64,000 bases of DNA from Aurelia coerulea (Eukaryota > Cnidaria > Scyphozoa > Semaeostomeae > Ulmaridae): NCBI GenBank assembly GCA_039566865.1, contig CM076960.1, forward strand, positions 8,012,501 through 8,076,500. Reading direction: 5' to 3'. Within the stretch, counting starts at the first letter, position 1; each line of letters opens with the position of its first letter. Below, piece after piece: positions 20,687-31,410 of this stretch. Both the position numbers and the translations under genes were made by a program. The notes beneath the pieces are model-generated. The model saw only the letters and a program-made list of their open reading frames with translations. It did no database searches and had not been told where the DNA came from.

Positions 20687-22897
20687 TTATTGGTATTGAA
20701 GGAGTCTAAGATTTTTTATTTCGTTAGAAAATGATTTTACGTTATTGATATGTTTTATTTTATCTGGGAGGTTATTCCAGAGTCTTGCACCTTTATTTTT
20801 AAGCGTTTGGTCACCCCAATGTTTGCGTGTTCTGCATAGTTTATAGTCTTTTCTTTGTCTTGTTTCGTATTTATGTTTACCCTCATTAGTTTCAAAATAG
20901 CTATGAAATGCAGCTGGAAGTTTTTCTGGGTTATGGTTCACTTTATGCATGAAGTTAAGAATTTTTGCTTCATAGAGATCTTTTACTTTTAAAATTCCAT
21001 ACGATTTATGCAGAATGTTTGTAGAGTATCTATAGTCTTTGAACTGCAAGATTTTAAGCATTCTATTTTGCAGTACTTGGAGTCGCTTTAAATGACATTC
21101 TTTAGCCACTCCATAAACTTCTAAGGCGTAGCTTATTTTTGATTGCACTAAGCTGAGAAATAAAGCCTTCAAACATTCAGCTGGGACCAAGTGTCGCAGT
21201 TTAGCGAACATAGAGCAATATTTAACTAAGCTGCTAGCAAGTATGTCTATATGGTCATTCCAGTTTAAGTTGCAATCTATTTGCAGTCCAAGATATTTTA
21301 GACTGTTGACTTCTTTAAGTTTGGATCCCATTTCGATTGCAAAATCGTTGTCGATGGTTTTATTTCGATTTGGTTTAAAAAGGCAATGATTTGTTTTACT
21401 GGTGTTGATAAGCAGTTTGTTTGCTTTGAACCACTCATCTAATTTGGCTAGTTCGCTGTTGATTACTCTAGCTAAGTCGTTAATATTGTTGCTAAAGCAA
21501 AATATGTTTGTGTCATCAGCAAAGAGTCTTGGTTTAACATCATTCATAGCGTTTGCCATGTCATTTACGAATATTGTGAAAAGAATTGGGCCTAGGACTG
21601 ACCCTTGTGGTACTCCTGTTTCAATGGTTTCTAAGGCAGACTGTGTCTTATTGCAGCACGTGTATTGTTTACGTTTACTGAGATAGCTGGAAAACCAGTT
21701 TCCAACGATCCCTCTAAATCCATAATGATGGAGTTTGTGAAGAAGAATCTCATGGTCAATAGTATCAAATGCTTTTGATAGGTCGAGAAATACACCAAGT
21801 GCACAGTTATCTTGATCTAATTTGCTGTAGATTTTATCGGTAATTTCTAAGAGAGCATGCACTGTTGAGTGGTTTTCTCTGAATCCGAATTGGAGTTCAT
21901 ACAATAGTTTGTGTTTTTTGATGAAAGTCATCATACGTTTGACAACCAGACGTTCAAATATTTTTTCAAAGCAAGATAGGAGGGAGATTGGTCTGTAGTT
22001 TTCTGCGAGGTATCTTTCACCCTTCTTGAAAACAGGAATTACTTTTGCGACTTTCCAAATATCTGGAAATATTCCAGAATTTATGGAAAGGTTGTAGATG
22101 TGAGAGAGTGGGCTAACTAGGAGTTCAAAGGTAGCTTTTATAATCGATGGCTTAATACCATCATGTCCTGGAGATTTGTTGCCTTTTAGAAGTTTTATTT
22201 CAGTAACGATTTCATGTTCTTTTATTGGCTGGAAAAAGAAAGATTTTTCGACAGGATTTTTCAAGTAGCTGTTAAAGTTCGTTGAACAATTTTTTATCTT
22301 TGCAGCAGTTTTTTTGCCTACTGTACAAAAGTGCTTGTTTAGTGCGTTTGCAATGTCGGTATCATCAAAATACGATTGATCATCATCGGTGGTAATTCTC
22401 TTAATGAGATTGTTAGATTTTCCTTTTTTAGGATTAACTATGTTTCCCATCACAGTCCACATTTTAGATACCCGGTTGATTTTGTCATCAAAAAGTTCCT
22501 TAAAGTAGTTAGATTTTGCTTGACGCAAACATGAATTTAGTATGTTGCGGTAGGTCCTGTGGGTCATTTTTGAGAGCAGTGTTTTCTTATTCTTAAAGTT
22601 TGCAAATATCTTATTTTTCTTTACAATGCACCTTTTTAAATTGGTAGTTACCCATGGTTTATCTTTTATGCGAGAGTTTGAGATGAGCTTAACTGGGAAA
22701 GCTTTATTGTAGGAATTTGATAAAATTCGCTGGAAAGCATTCGTGCATTTGTTAACATCGTTGCTATTGTGAATTTCATCCCAGTTTGCTTCTTTTATCA
22801 ATGAGGCAAATGCATTGGTATTTTTTGTTCCAAAAATTCTGACCTTAAATCTTTCAACTTGTTTCATGGTTTTCTGCTTTTGAAAAATAAAGAGCAC
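20687..22897 (-). CDS. LINE reverse transcriptase (ORF2 C-terminal part)
   Basis: 736 codons with no stop. Motifs in order: KSPGHDGIKPSIIK; KVAKVIPVFKKGE with NYRPISLLSCFEKIFERLV; LQFGFRENHSTVHALLEI; GVFLDLSKAFDTIDHEIL (motif A); TGVPQGSVLGPILF (motif B); FADDTN at residues 459-464 (motif C); LKYLGLQID. The C-terminal domain ends GARLWNNLPDKIKHI. The protein would copy element RNA at target sites. In the native element it would be one protein with the endonuclease upstream; the shift near 22920 separates them. The frame looks translatable from the Met at 22897, but that start is an accident of the deletion. Confidence 0.92.
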   Translation of the reverse strand: MLFIFQKQKTMKQVERFKVRIFGTKNTNAFASLIKEANWDEIHNSNDVNKCTNAFQRILSNSYNKAFPVKLISNSRIKDKPWVTTNLKRCIVKKNKIFANFKNKKTLLSKMTHRTYRNILNSCLRQAKSNYFKELFDDKINRVSKMWTVMGNIVNPKKGKSNNLIKRITTDDDQSYFDDTDIANALNKHFCTVGKKTAAKIKNCSTNFNSYLKNPVEKSFFFQPIKEHEIVTEIKLLKGNKSPGHDGIKPSIIKATFELLVSPLSHIYNLSINSGIFPDIWKVAKVIPVFKKGERYLAENYRPISLLSCFEKIFERLVVKRMMTFIKKHKLLYELQFGFRENHSTVHALLEITDKIYSKLDQDNCALGVFLDLSKAFDTIDHEILLHKLHHYGFRGIVGNWFSSYLSKRKQYTCCNKTQSALETIETGVPQGSVLGPILFTIFVNDMANAMNDVKPRLFADDTNIFCFSNNINDLARVINSELAKLDEWFKANKLLINTSKTNHCLFKPNRNKTIDNDFAIEMGSKLKEVNSLKYLGLQIDCNLNWNDHIDILASSLVKYCSMFAKLRHLVPAECLKALFLSLVQSKISYALEVYGVAKECHLKRLQVLQNRMLKILQFKDYRYSTNILHKSYGILKVKDLYEAKILNFMHKVNHNPEKLPAAFHSYFETNEGKHKYETRQRKDYKLCRTRKHWGDQTLKNKGARLWNNLPDKIKHINNVKSFSNEIKNLRLLQYQ

Positions 22898-23688
22898 CGA
22901 AGCAAAATGATCAGAGATATCTGAATGTCACCAACACGAGATGGTAAGGTTATCCCAGGATTGTAACCATGACTGAGCATCATGTCTAAGTATTGCTTAT
23001 GTCGAGCTTTTCCTGCTTCGTTGAACTTTAGTAGATCAATATTGATGTCACCAAGGATAATTACTTTATCATACTTGGCCTTATCAATTTCAGATACTGT
23101 AATTTCGAGGTTATCGTTGAAGTTGCCAATGTTTCCATTTGGGTGCCTGTATACTACACCAAGGAGGATTTCGCTTTTGCCTTTAGAGAGATGAACCCAT
23201 TTATTTTCACATGGTTCATTGCATTTCATTGTTAAATTAGGTTTATCTTCTAGTTTCAGAGCTGTTTTAATGTAAATGCCAACGCCCCCTCGAGAACAGT
23301 TATTTGGGGGAATCTTATGGAGCACATAACCTTGCAGCAGTGATGCGTACATGTCTAAATTCGTAGCTCCAATTTCAGTGAGACATATGCAATCAAAATC
23401 TGCTTTTAGGGAAGTTATCAAATTTACCAGTTCATCTGCATGTTTATTTAAGCTCCTAATGTTTAAATGGAAAATAGATATATCTGCTTTACTTATGTTA
23501 GTTATATGGTTTAATGATTCAATTGTAAAATATTTATGATTATCTATATTCATATTGCATTCATTCAAATATTCTTTTATATTATTACTTTCAATCAATT
23601 TACTTAATTTATGTTTATCATTTAAAAATAAATCATCAAGTTCGTTATAGGTTGTGTAGTAAAAAGGAAGTTGTTTTAAAGTGTCCAT
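22864..23688 (-). CDS. LINE endonuclease domain (ORF2 N-terminal part, truncated by a deletion)
   Basis: 274 codons open with MDTLKQLPFYYTTYNELDDL, the likely true ORF2 start. They contain the endonuclease motifs FHLNIRSLNKH, CLTEIGA, GVVYRHPNG and ILGDINIDLL. The usual DHI block and the spacing before the terminal SDH are missing: PSRVGDIQ runs directly into a SDHFASVLF sequence that sits in another frame. About 25 residues seem to be deleted at this point, with a frameshift. The last 15 or so residues of the listed frame are out-of-frame reading. Confidence 0.88.
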   Translation of the reverse strand: MDTLKQLPFYYTTYNELDDLFLNDKHKLSKLIESNNIKEYLNECNMNIDNHKYFTIESLNHITNISKADISIFHLNIRSLNKHADELVNLITSLKADFDCICLTEIGATNLDMYASLLQGYVLHKIPPNNCSRGGVGIYIKTALKLEDKPNLTMKCNEPCENKWVHLSKGKSEILLGVVYRHPNGNIGNFNDNLEITVSEIDKAKYDKVIILGDINIDLLKFNEAGKARHKQYLDMMLSHGYNPGITLPSRVGDIQISLIILLRCSLFFKSRKP

Positions 23689-23722
23689 ATAAAATATTGT
23701 GTGTCCCTTGGTGGATACTCTC

Positions 23723-24070
23723 TTATACTTTGTTCATATGTCCATATGGGAACCATGGTATGTTTGCGTTCGACGGAAAAGTCATGGGGTAAGGTTGTAA
23801 TGGGTTGAACAGGTAAGGAGAGGTGAAATTTGGCGGCCATTGAACAGTTTGTCTTGGATGCTGCAGAGTCTTAGGCATATTCTGTCGAATTGGCTGTCTT
23901 TCATCACTCGGAAACTGATCACTGGCATGTCGGTTCTCCTTGTATTCAGTTTGATATCTTTCTTTTGAGTTTGCAGCGATCACTGATTTGAAATTTTTAA
24001 CCAAGATGGCTACATAGGACAAAACAATATCGAGGAATCCAAAACTTTGAACGAGATTTCCATGAAGCAA
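23723..24070 (-). CDS. Possible ORF1 remnant of the LINE (proline-rich end)
   Basis: 115 codons end TSPYLFNPLQPYPMTFPSNA and PYGHMNKV, just upstream of the endonuclease start. The sequence is rich in Pro, Gln and Asn. Its place before ORF2 on the same strand suggests the end of ORF1, but I recognise no esterase or RNA-binding motif. A good acceptor-like tract (TTTTGTCCTATGTAG) lies inside near 24015, so it could instead be an exon of an unrelated minus-strand transcript. Confidence 0.35.
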   Translation of the reverse strand: MLHGNLVQSFGFLDIVLSYVAILVKNFKSVIAANSKERYQTEYKENRHASDQFPSDERQPIRQNMPKTLQHPRQTVQWPPNFTSPYLFNPLQPYPMTFPSNANIPWFPYGHMNKV

Positions 24071-24302
24071 AGGACATACGTTAAATTTATGAAAAATTAT
24101 GCTTACCTGTCGTGCTGAATCCTGAATTTATAAGCAGAGTTGTCCACGGCCTCTGGAAAATATAAAAATCCAAGACATTTCGCGTCCACAATTCTCAAAG
24201 TAGTTGAAAAAAGCGAAGATACGGCTATTGCGTTATATCTCGATATTTTGCTTTGGGACACTTGGGACGCCTGCTGACGCCATTTATCACAAAAAATTTC
24301 AC

Positions 24303-24347
24303 TTTCGCGCCAAACCTTTCTTGCAACAGAGGCCGGAAGTGACGTCA
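24303..24347. promoter_or_regulatory. E2F site next to an ETS/CRE composite (promoter-like cluster)
   Basis: TTTCGCGCCAAA at 24303-24314 fits the E2F consensus exactly. CCGGAAGTGACGTCA at 24333-24347 combines an ETS core with a full CRE. Both sites are symmetric or common in bidirectional promoters, so the strand is unclear. A minus-strand ATG in good context (24283) gives only 16 codons, and a GTAAGC donor-like site follows near 24108. It may be the internal promoter of the LINE or of an unannotated transcript. Confidence 0.45.
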
Positions 24348-24924
24348 GAATTCAGGCTTGGTGTTGTCGGGCGTGGTTAGGAAACATTTGGATTGTACTT
24401 TACTTTGAAGATATTGTGGTCGTAGGTGGCGGTTGTTAAGATTAAAAATTGTCTTTATAGCGGCTTCGTTTTATTTACTAACCACTGGACCGCTGAACTG
24501 GCAGACGCTATTCTACCCATCGACTATTCTGATTATATCTATTGGTAGTAAACGAAAAAACATCCTTGAAGAAATTTTCTCCCACAGCTCGTAACACTCC
24601 AGAGTTCGAAAACAATGGTCGCGTCCTAACTACAATCCTGGCCAGGGTTGAGCAAATTCGGCAGATTGCTAAATTTTCCATATAGTGACCCCCTGCTCCC
24701 CCTAATTCAATGTTGTTTGAGGGGCTATTGTAAAATCTGATACCTGCAATGACTACTCATTCTAAAAAACCAACATTGAGATGGGGGGAATGGGTAAAGT
24801 GAACATTTTGACAGAATTTCGGTAGTGAGGTCTAAAAAGCGGGGAAAGTCACTTTTTCTCAACACGCACCTTATGTCCAGGATTGTAGGTCGTCACAGTT
24901 AGCACGGCTTAATCTCCTTCGCTT
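24348..24924 (+). other. ASCC2 intron, no gene recognised
   Basis: Contains poorly preserved repeat-like sequence with G-rich and C-rich patches (CCCCCTGCTCCCCC near 24689, GGGGGGAATGGG near 24784). No exon seen. Confidence 0.4.
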
Positions 24925-25480
<556 letters not shown>

Positions 25481-26479
25481 GGATATTTGCAGTATTTATT
25501 CTGGTGTTCAATCAAGCACGAGAGATCTACTTTCTAAATCGTTGTCAAACGTTTTCATGAAGCAGCCAGAGTATGTAACATTTGACAGTGCCTAAAATCG
25601 GAATTTTTGCAGGTCCACAATTTGGAGAAATATTTAGCATGGCCCTTTTTCATTACCCTAGTGATAGCTGTGGCAGACAAAATGTGCTAGAAAGTTTTTA
25701 TTTACATTTCAACAAAGGTGCTGTCTAATTCAATTTGGCTGTCTAAACGTTGACGTTTTTTATTTTGACACTTTCATTACAAGGATGGAACTTGGCAAAA
25801 TGAGTCATTTATTTCTTCCAAATTCTTGGCAAATTCTTCCTTTGTTGTAAACTTACATCTTTCCAATGAGTGAGTGCAATTCTCTTCCTTGATGATGAAT
25901 TCTTATTTTCCTCAATCAAAGGAAAATAAAAGTGGGCTCCATGAACTTCTTTGCGACCCATTTCATCCTACCATCACCCATTTTGCCCCACCATACCCTA
26001 TAATATCAACTGCAACTGTAATAACCCTTTTCCTGGTTTAGAGTTGCCAGTTTCAATTTTATTTAAGCCTCAATTCTGACCCTACTACATTTTACATTTT
26101 TGCTTGCTATGAATAATTCAGTTATTGAAATAGCTGCTTGGAATACTTGCATACTCCAGGAAAGAATGGGAATTCTTGTCTAGGAACACTTGAGAGGGCT
26201 GTTGCGCCAATTACTCCGTCTTCGTATATATGTTTCACTTGTTTAGAAAACTCATTAATACATCATGCGTTTAAAAAAAATGCCTTTTTTCTAAAACAGA
26301 TACAAAGCATCATTGATAAGAAATTGAAGCAGCGAAAGGAGAGAGGGAAAAAAACAAGAACAATAGAAATAATATTTTTGTGCAGGTTATGCACGACATT
26401 TGCTGACATGTAGTGAAGTTAGAAAACAGTTTTAGTCGCTTTATAGATGAATTAATTCGATGCACTTGCTTTTATGCAG
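25481..26479 (+). other. ASCC2 intron, search region for a missing exon
   Basis: The end of this intron should be preceded by the exon carrying the FGEILYNNFLFDIP-like part of ASCC2. A weak resemblance (PQFGEIFSMALFHYP) is seen after TTTTTGCAG near 25611, but the match fails after a few residues. Not accepted as an exon. Confidence 0.35.
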
Positions 26480-26740
26480 ATACTGGAATGATTTAGACAT
26501 GGCAGTTGACACATTATTCAAAACATTTGACAGTATCGCTGCGAGATTTCGCTTCACCAATGAAAAGACAGAGGATACTCCTAAGCAGTTGCAGCCTGAA
26601 GACCAAGATGGAAAGCCTTCTTCGAATGACGTTTTTGATATTTTGATCTATTTGTATGACACTGCAAATTCCTTGCTGGCATTTATCAAAATTTGCAAAC
26701 ACACCAACAGATCGTTCTTTAACAAAGAAGCTCTTCAAAG
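26480..26740 (+). CDS. ASCC2: ASCC2 exon, YWNDLDMAVDTLFKTF region
   Basis: 87 codons begin YWNDLDMAVDTLFKTFDSI, matching the vertebrate YYSDLDETLP.ILQVF segment. They continue through a variable acidic loop and then DVFDILIYLYDTANSLLAFI (vertebrate DIVLYLCDTCTTLWAFL). Acceptor TTTTATGCAG, donor CAAAG/GTATGT. The first base completes a codon begun in an exon that was not found. The exon at 14799 ends in phase 0, so the two cannot be joined directly in frame. Confidence 0.92.
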
Positions 26741-27048
26741 GTATGTATCAATGCATTGGCACGTCGTATAACACCTGAACTCAATTTTTTTCATTTTGCT
26801 GGCTTATTAACAAGATTTTAAGAATTATGTGGAGTGGCAAAGACCAGACTAGCTTATGCTGGTTGAGTGAAGACTTAGCAGCTTTTGCCAGTTTACACTG
26901 CTGTAAGGAGATAATCCTTGCTACTTTAGTTTTTGACAGTGTGCTGCATCGCCAGATCTTGCAATTACATATGTAGAATTATATGGTTGAAAGAATTTTA
27001 TGGCTCATTGAATTGTTTGATATTGCTATTGTTGCTTCAGTGAGGAAC
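26741..27048 (+). other. ASCC2 intron spacer
   Basis: Nothing recognised. Confidence 0.4.
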
Positions 27049-27051
27049 TTA

Positions 27052-27352
27052 TGTCTCGTTCAATTCCTACCCTTGATACCCCCCTCCCCAGGACTTTCCG
27101 GGCATTTATTCAAAAGTTACTGCCGGCCTCCTTGTATTTGACTGTAAAGTTTCCTCGACCCTGGGGCGTTTGAGTGGCCTTTGACATTATCTGGAGCTTT
27201 TGCGTGTACAGTTAATGGGAACGTGGCATGTTCTCAGTGCCCAGCTTCGGCCATTCGCCAAAAATTTCCTTGCCCCTGGGAATTTGTGCAAGAAATTTGT
27301 GTTGACCCCTGGGCTACCTAAGGGGTGGTCACGGTAAGAATTGAACGAGACA
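27052..27352. mobile_element. MITE with TTA target duplication
   Basis: The left end TGTCTCGTTCAATTC-TACC is matched by GGTAAGAATTGAACGAGACA on the right, with TTA directly outside both ends (27049-27051 and 27353-27355). A 3-bp TTA duplication is typical of PIF/Harbinger MITEs. Confidence 0.75.
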
Positions 27353-27942
27353 TTATTCCAAACTCTTCTGAAAACGGCAAAATATGTTCTGCTGAGAAAT
27401 TGTTTGGCCCCAACCAATCAGAACGCAAGATTTTGTATAAATTGATCAGATTGGCTCATTCTTCCTCAATTGAAACTTCCCGCCAAAAGCAAATAAACAT
27501 GCTTTCGACTGAACTGCTACAACGTACTTAAAATCTCGAAGTAGCGAGTGAATTTCGAGATTTTTTATCCTTAAACAAGCAGAATATCATTCGTAGGTAG
27601 GGTTTGTTTGCTTTAATAGCTCGAAGAAACATCTTTCTAAATACTTCTATCTAAAAGCAGTGTAGCACTCCAGGAAAATTTTACTTTACAGAAAATGGCA
27701 AAACCAAGATCGTGATGTTTTTCCTATTTTCAATGCGCGTATAACTTAAGAATAGTCACAAAGAGGATGATTTTCCTGCTAGACAGTTGCAGCAATGCAA
27801 TCCTCATATTAAAGCAAAACAAAAGCAACTATTGTCCTGCTCGTTTTCTTGTCGCCGTTCTGTATGGAAATTATTCGACATAACCATAAACTTGACTAGA
27901 AATGATATATCGAACAGACCAAATAATCCAAATAGTATATAC

Positions 27943-28358
27943 GATAATGAGTTCTTCCTACCTACTGAACTACCTAACAAAGATAATGAGTTCTTCCTAC
28001 CTACTGAACTACCTAATAGCATGTCTTCCAAGCGAATAGTGCCATTAATTATTCAACATTGTCTCAAAATTTTCCCGCATTAGAGGACATAAAGGCAAAA
28101 GAAGATTTCCAAGGCTATGTATTGGATTACGTTATTGCTGCCGAAGGCAGCCTAACTATTCTGCTTCAGTCAGCGAGCGAAATTAGCCTGTCTGCCAGCT
28201 GTCTGTCTGCCTGCTGCCGTTTGGCTATGTAGACGGACCAGCTCACGGCTGCGGTTCCCGAGCTCGCGGCTTGTGAGCATTTATCCAACGAACAACGACC
28301 AAAAGTTCTCCAACACAAGATAATGAGTTATTCCTACCTACTGAACTACCTAACTACG
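27943..28358 (+). repeat. 39-bp direct repeat, two tandem copies and a third 340 bp away
   Basis: The unit GATAATGAGTTCTTCCTACC...ACTACCTAA occurs at 27943 and 27982 in tandem and again at about 28319 with one change. The function is unknown; it may be part of a dispersed repeat. Confidence 0.8.
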
Positions 28359-28632
28359 TCAATGGACGACAAAGGTTTATTTCTGACAATGCAGAACTCA
28401 ATATTACGGACCACGGAACCATGGTCTACAGAATTACGGAGCCAATAGCCTTGGACTCAGGAGCTAGAAACCGGCGGAGGAGAGTAACTCAATATTCTAA
28501 ATCATTTACCTTTTGAACCATTACCCAACTGTAAATTCAAACATAATACACGTTTCCTTAGCGATAATCATTCAATTAATTTCTATTATTCTATTATTTG
28601 CCCTTATATTGAGCAAATTTCTTCCATGTGTA

Positions 28633-28684
28633 CCAGGGTGTTCATTCGGCTTCGTCACCAGCGTATGACGTCAGAACACCCTGG
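28633..28684. repeat. 11-bp inverted repeat enclosing a CRE
   Basis: CCAGGGTGTTC and GAACACCCTGG pair around a 30-base loop; the loop ends with a full CRE (TGACGTCA, 28666-28673). It sits about 95 bases before an ASCC2 exon. Confidence 0.6.
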
Positions 28685-28778
28685 GAACGAGATTGGGTGC
28701 GGTGTGGTCTGGCCTGGTGTTGTGTGGTTTTCTGTGTCAGTCCATTGATTTTTATTTTGTGTCTGTATTCCTCTCTAG

Positions 28779-28940
28779 GTTTGCGTCCCTCATCGATAAA
28801 CTCGTACCTCATTTAAAAGAAATATCTAAGCTTGATTGGAAACCGGAAATGCAAATTTATTTCAAGCGATCTAGGAAATGTTTTCTTCATGTATGCCACG
28901 TGATTCTGCAGAATTGCTTTTTTGACGAAAGTGGAACGAG
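28779..28940 (+). CDS. ASCC2: ASCC2 exon, RFASLIDKLVPHLKEI region
   Basis: The exon reads RFASLIDKLVPHLKEISKLDWKP and then a helix KRSRKCFLHVCHVILQNCFF. It aligns with the vertebrate RLASFYEAAIPEME ... SRKKLMEIFHIILNQICLL block. Acceptor TCCTCTCTAG, donor ACGAG/GTTTGT. It receives AG from the previous exon to complete Arg and passes on AG in turn. A CRE-bearing hairpin lies about 100 bases upstream in the intron. Confidence 0.92.
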
Positions 28941-29812
28941 GTTTGTATCCAAATATTTAGAACCAATTTTGATCCCGCCCTTAGTACTGTCAAAATCAGC
29001 AACGAGAGTACAAAATCGTAACCCTATCTACTGTATCTGGGCCAGGGGAAGAGGCACCCCCTCTCAGTGTTCCATTGCTATTTTTTCCGTTAAATCCTGA
29101 GCTTTTTAGTTTATTGACTTTCTTAACTATGTATCTAACATCTTTGCCGCAAATGTGATCAAAATATCTCAGTTTGTTTTTGAAATATAACTATTTTCGC
29201 AGATGGTAGTTCTGAAATTGTAAATTTTATTCTCAAACCCTGATAGATTCAATCTAAGATTACTGTTGACTTAAGTAAGATAGTGGAGCCAAATTTTCAC
29301 TATAGATTAATTTTGGTATGTTTTTCAGTTATGACATCACTGATGACGTCATTGATACAATGAATTTTGGGAATAGCCATAAGTTTACAGAGTTCATAAT
29401 TTGATGACAATGTAATTTTTGGGGTCTGCAAAATGGCTCAAAAGTAGTTATGTTATCTCTTTTGAGAAAATTAAAAACAAATATGTAAAGTCACTAGTTT
29501 TTGCTATTTTTAGCCCAACACATGAGGACATGAGGACATTATCAAATATAGAACAATTAAAGTGAAACAAATTATATTTTCGGCAACTACACATAAAAAA
29601 TATATGAGGCAGCCAACCCTTGGGCTCCAGCGTTTACTTATTTCAATTTACCGACGGTGCCAACGAGGACAGATCTTGTAGCACAATAGCATCAGTTGCT
29701 TTAATTGACACCTCAATTCAAAGGGATTAGCGACTGTAGACAAAGGAAATTCTCTCAGCCAGCAATTCAGAACAAACAAACAAAGCCGAAAATGTTGCCC
29801 CAAAACCAGTAG
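28941..29812 (+). other. ASCC2 intron, no gene recognised
   Basis: AT-rich sequence. A short repeated ATGACATCACTGATGACGTCATTG stretch near 29331 holds CRE-like words. No exon seen. Confidence 0.4.
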
Positions 29813-30110
29813 GGCAAACTCTCGCCTTGTGCAAGCGAAAGATGGTAACTTATTTGCTTTTATATAACTGGCGGATTGTTTTTATTTGAAGATCTGCCTG
29901 GCGGATTGTGTTTACTTGATTCAAGAGCTGTGTGGTAATCGTTTCCTTTTAGCCCAAAATGCGCGAGAATTCCAATACCCTCTGTTCGGCTTCTGAATCA
30001 AATAAACAAAATCCGCCTGGCAGATCTTTAGATTTAGCCTTCTTCTTTGGCTATAAGCACAAAACTTCTTTTAAGAACCACCTTTCGCATGCACAAGGTG
30101 AGAGTTTGCC
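29813..30110. mobile_element. MITE with GGCAAACTCTC termini
   Basis: GGCAAACTCTCGCCTTGTGC on the left is matched by GCACAAGGTGAGAGTTTGCC on the right. Inner subterminal repeats of GGCGGATTGT / ATCCGCCTGGCAGATC also invert. A run of G follows the right end directly, so the target duplication cannot be read. Confidence 0.75.
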
Positions 30111-30915
30111 GGGGGGGGGGGGCCTGTATCAGCCCCCTAAGCCCTCGAGAGGTCACAATGCTAGGATTTGTTGAATATGTTAGGATTTTGTGTTTGCTAG
30201 CTTTTTCTTTTAGGTTTTGCTCTTTAAATAACAAACAACTTATTACGAAAACCCTTGATAGCTCCGGAAATGATGACAATAATAATGAATCTGACGTCTG
30301 AAGACGATTAACTTTATGCTTTCAATTTTGAAAAAAAAACGCACTGGAAATCTGCAAAAAGCTTTCTTTTTCCGTTGATAGTAGCTCTATTAATCTCTAG
30401 GGTTTTACTGTAGAATTACACGCTTCACGAGCATTCTGACTTTTTTAGAATAATGCCACTTTGAAATCCCATTAGCAAACCCAAACAATGACAGGAGATA
30501 CGGAAGTTTCCTTTCTTGTATTGTTGTCTGTTTTTGTCTTTAATGTGGTAGCGATATTATTTTTCATGTAGTCTGATACACAAATAGAAAGGGATCTTTG
30601 ATCATGAATGGCACGTTTCTATTCATCCTTTGTTTCAGCATTTCAATGACACAAGCGAGAGGTTTCCCTAATCTTGATGCAGGTTGACATAAACGATATA
30701 CGTGGTTTTTCGCTCCAAATGGTATTGTTCTAGTGGTAGGGTATAGTATTTTGTAAGTTGTGTAATAAGTAATACGTATCGTAAGTTTTGAAATGGAATG
30801 TATAAAAGTAGAATATTTTCTCACAAATTAGCATATTAATTTTAACTTTTTACACACCTATTCAACATTTATATGACGTCATATGTCTAAAAACAATTTT
30901 ATAATAACACCTTAT
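30111..30915 (+). other. ASCC2 intron with repeat debris
   Basis: The 30720-30800 stretch resembles 58090-58180 (shared order of TAG.GTATTGTTCTAGTGGTA-like and AAGTTGT-GTAATA words), so it is probably old LINE 3' UTR. No exon seen. Confidence 0.4.
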
Positions 30916-31410
30916 TTAGTTTTGTTGGTCAATTTGAATTCCAAGTAGAGTTACTTCATTTCTCACGTTTATTTTGAAATTATTGTTTATTTGAAATTCT
31001 TCAATTTGGTTATCATTTTTGCCAACAATCATTGACTGAAATTTAGATGGGTTGGTTGTCATATGATTTGAATTGAACCAGTCAATGCATTTATTGGTGT
31101 TAAGTTGCACTAGTCTATAGAGATCATCAGCATTCTCAGCAGAAATCGAAATTGTGTTATCATCTGCGAAATTACATAGGGAACCCTCCTGGATGAACAG
31201 AAAGATATCATTAATAAAGAGGTTGAAGAGCAATGGTCCAAGTATTGAACCTTGAGGTACTCCTTGACTAAGTGGCCCCCATGAACTAAAGTACCCATTT
31301 ACCTTCACCATTTTTTTTCTGTTTGTGAGATAGCTTCTTAATAATTTGACTGAATTTATACCAACTCCATAAGCATCCAATTTGGCAATTAGTAGATTTA
31401 TGGGGAGGCT
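30916..31410 (-). pseudogene. Internal LINE RT fragment, minus strand
   Basis: The frame reads LLIAKLDAYGVGINSVKLLR, then GVPQGSILGPLLFNLFINDI (motif B), NFADDNT (motif C) and VTLLGIQIDQQ, where it stops. Both ends are cut: motif A is absent on the 5' side and the thumb and 3' UTR on the 3' side. It has a Ser/Thr-rich relative of the 7129-9440 RT sequence but is a different family. Confidence 0.85.

Larger units (their letters stand above)
20405..24100 (-). mobile_element. Nearly complete CR1/L2-like LINE with pentanucleotide tail, minus strand
   Basis: Read on the minus strand it has a possible ORF1 remnant (24070-23723), an endonuclease frame (23688-22864), a reverse transcriptase frame (22897-20687) and a 3' UTR. 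It ends at 20405-20430 in a tandem GAATT tail after ATGAATAAAG. The endonuclease and RT frames overlap by 34 bases in different frames. The cause seems to be a deletion that removed the end of the endonuclease. The 5' boundary is uncertain. Confidence 0.85.

Noticed and set aside
25605..25690. Missing ASCC2 exon candidate with PQFGEI
   Set aside because: Only four or five residues match and the following DIP..DLC block fails; phase could not be satisfied.
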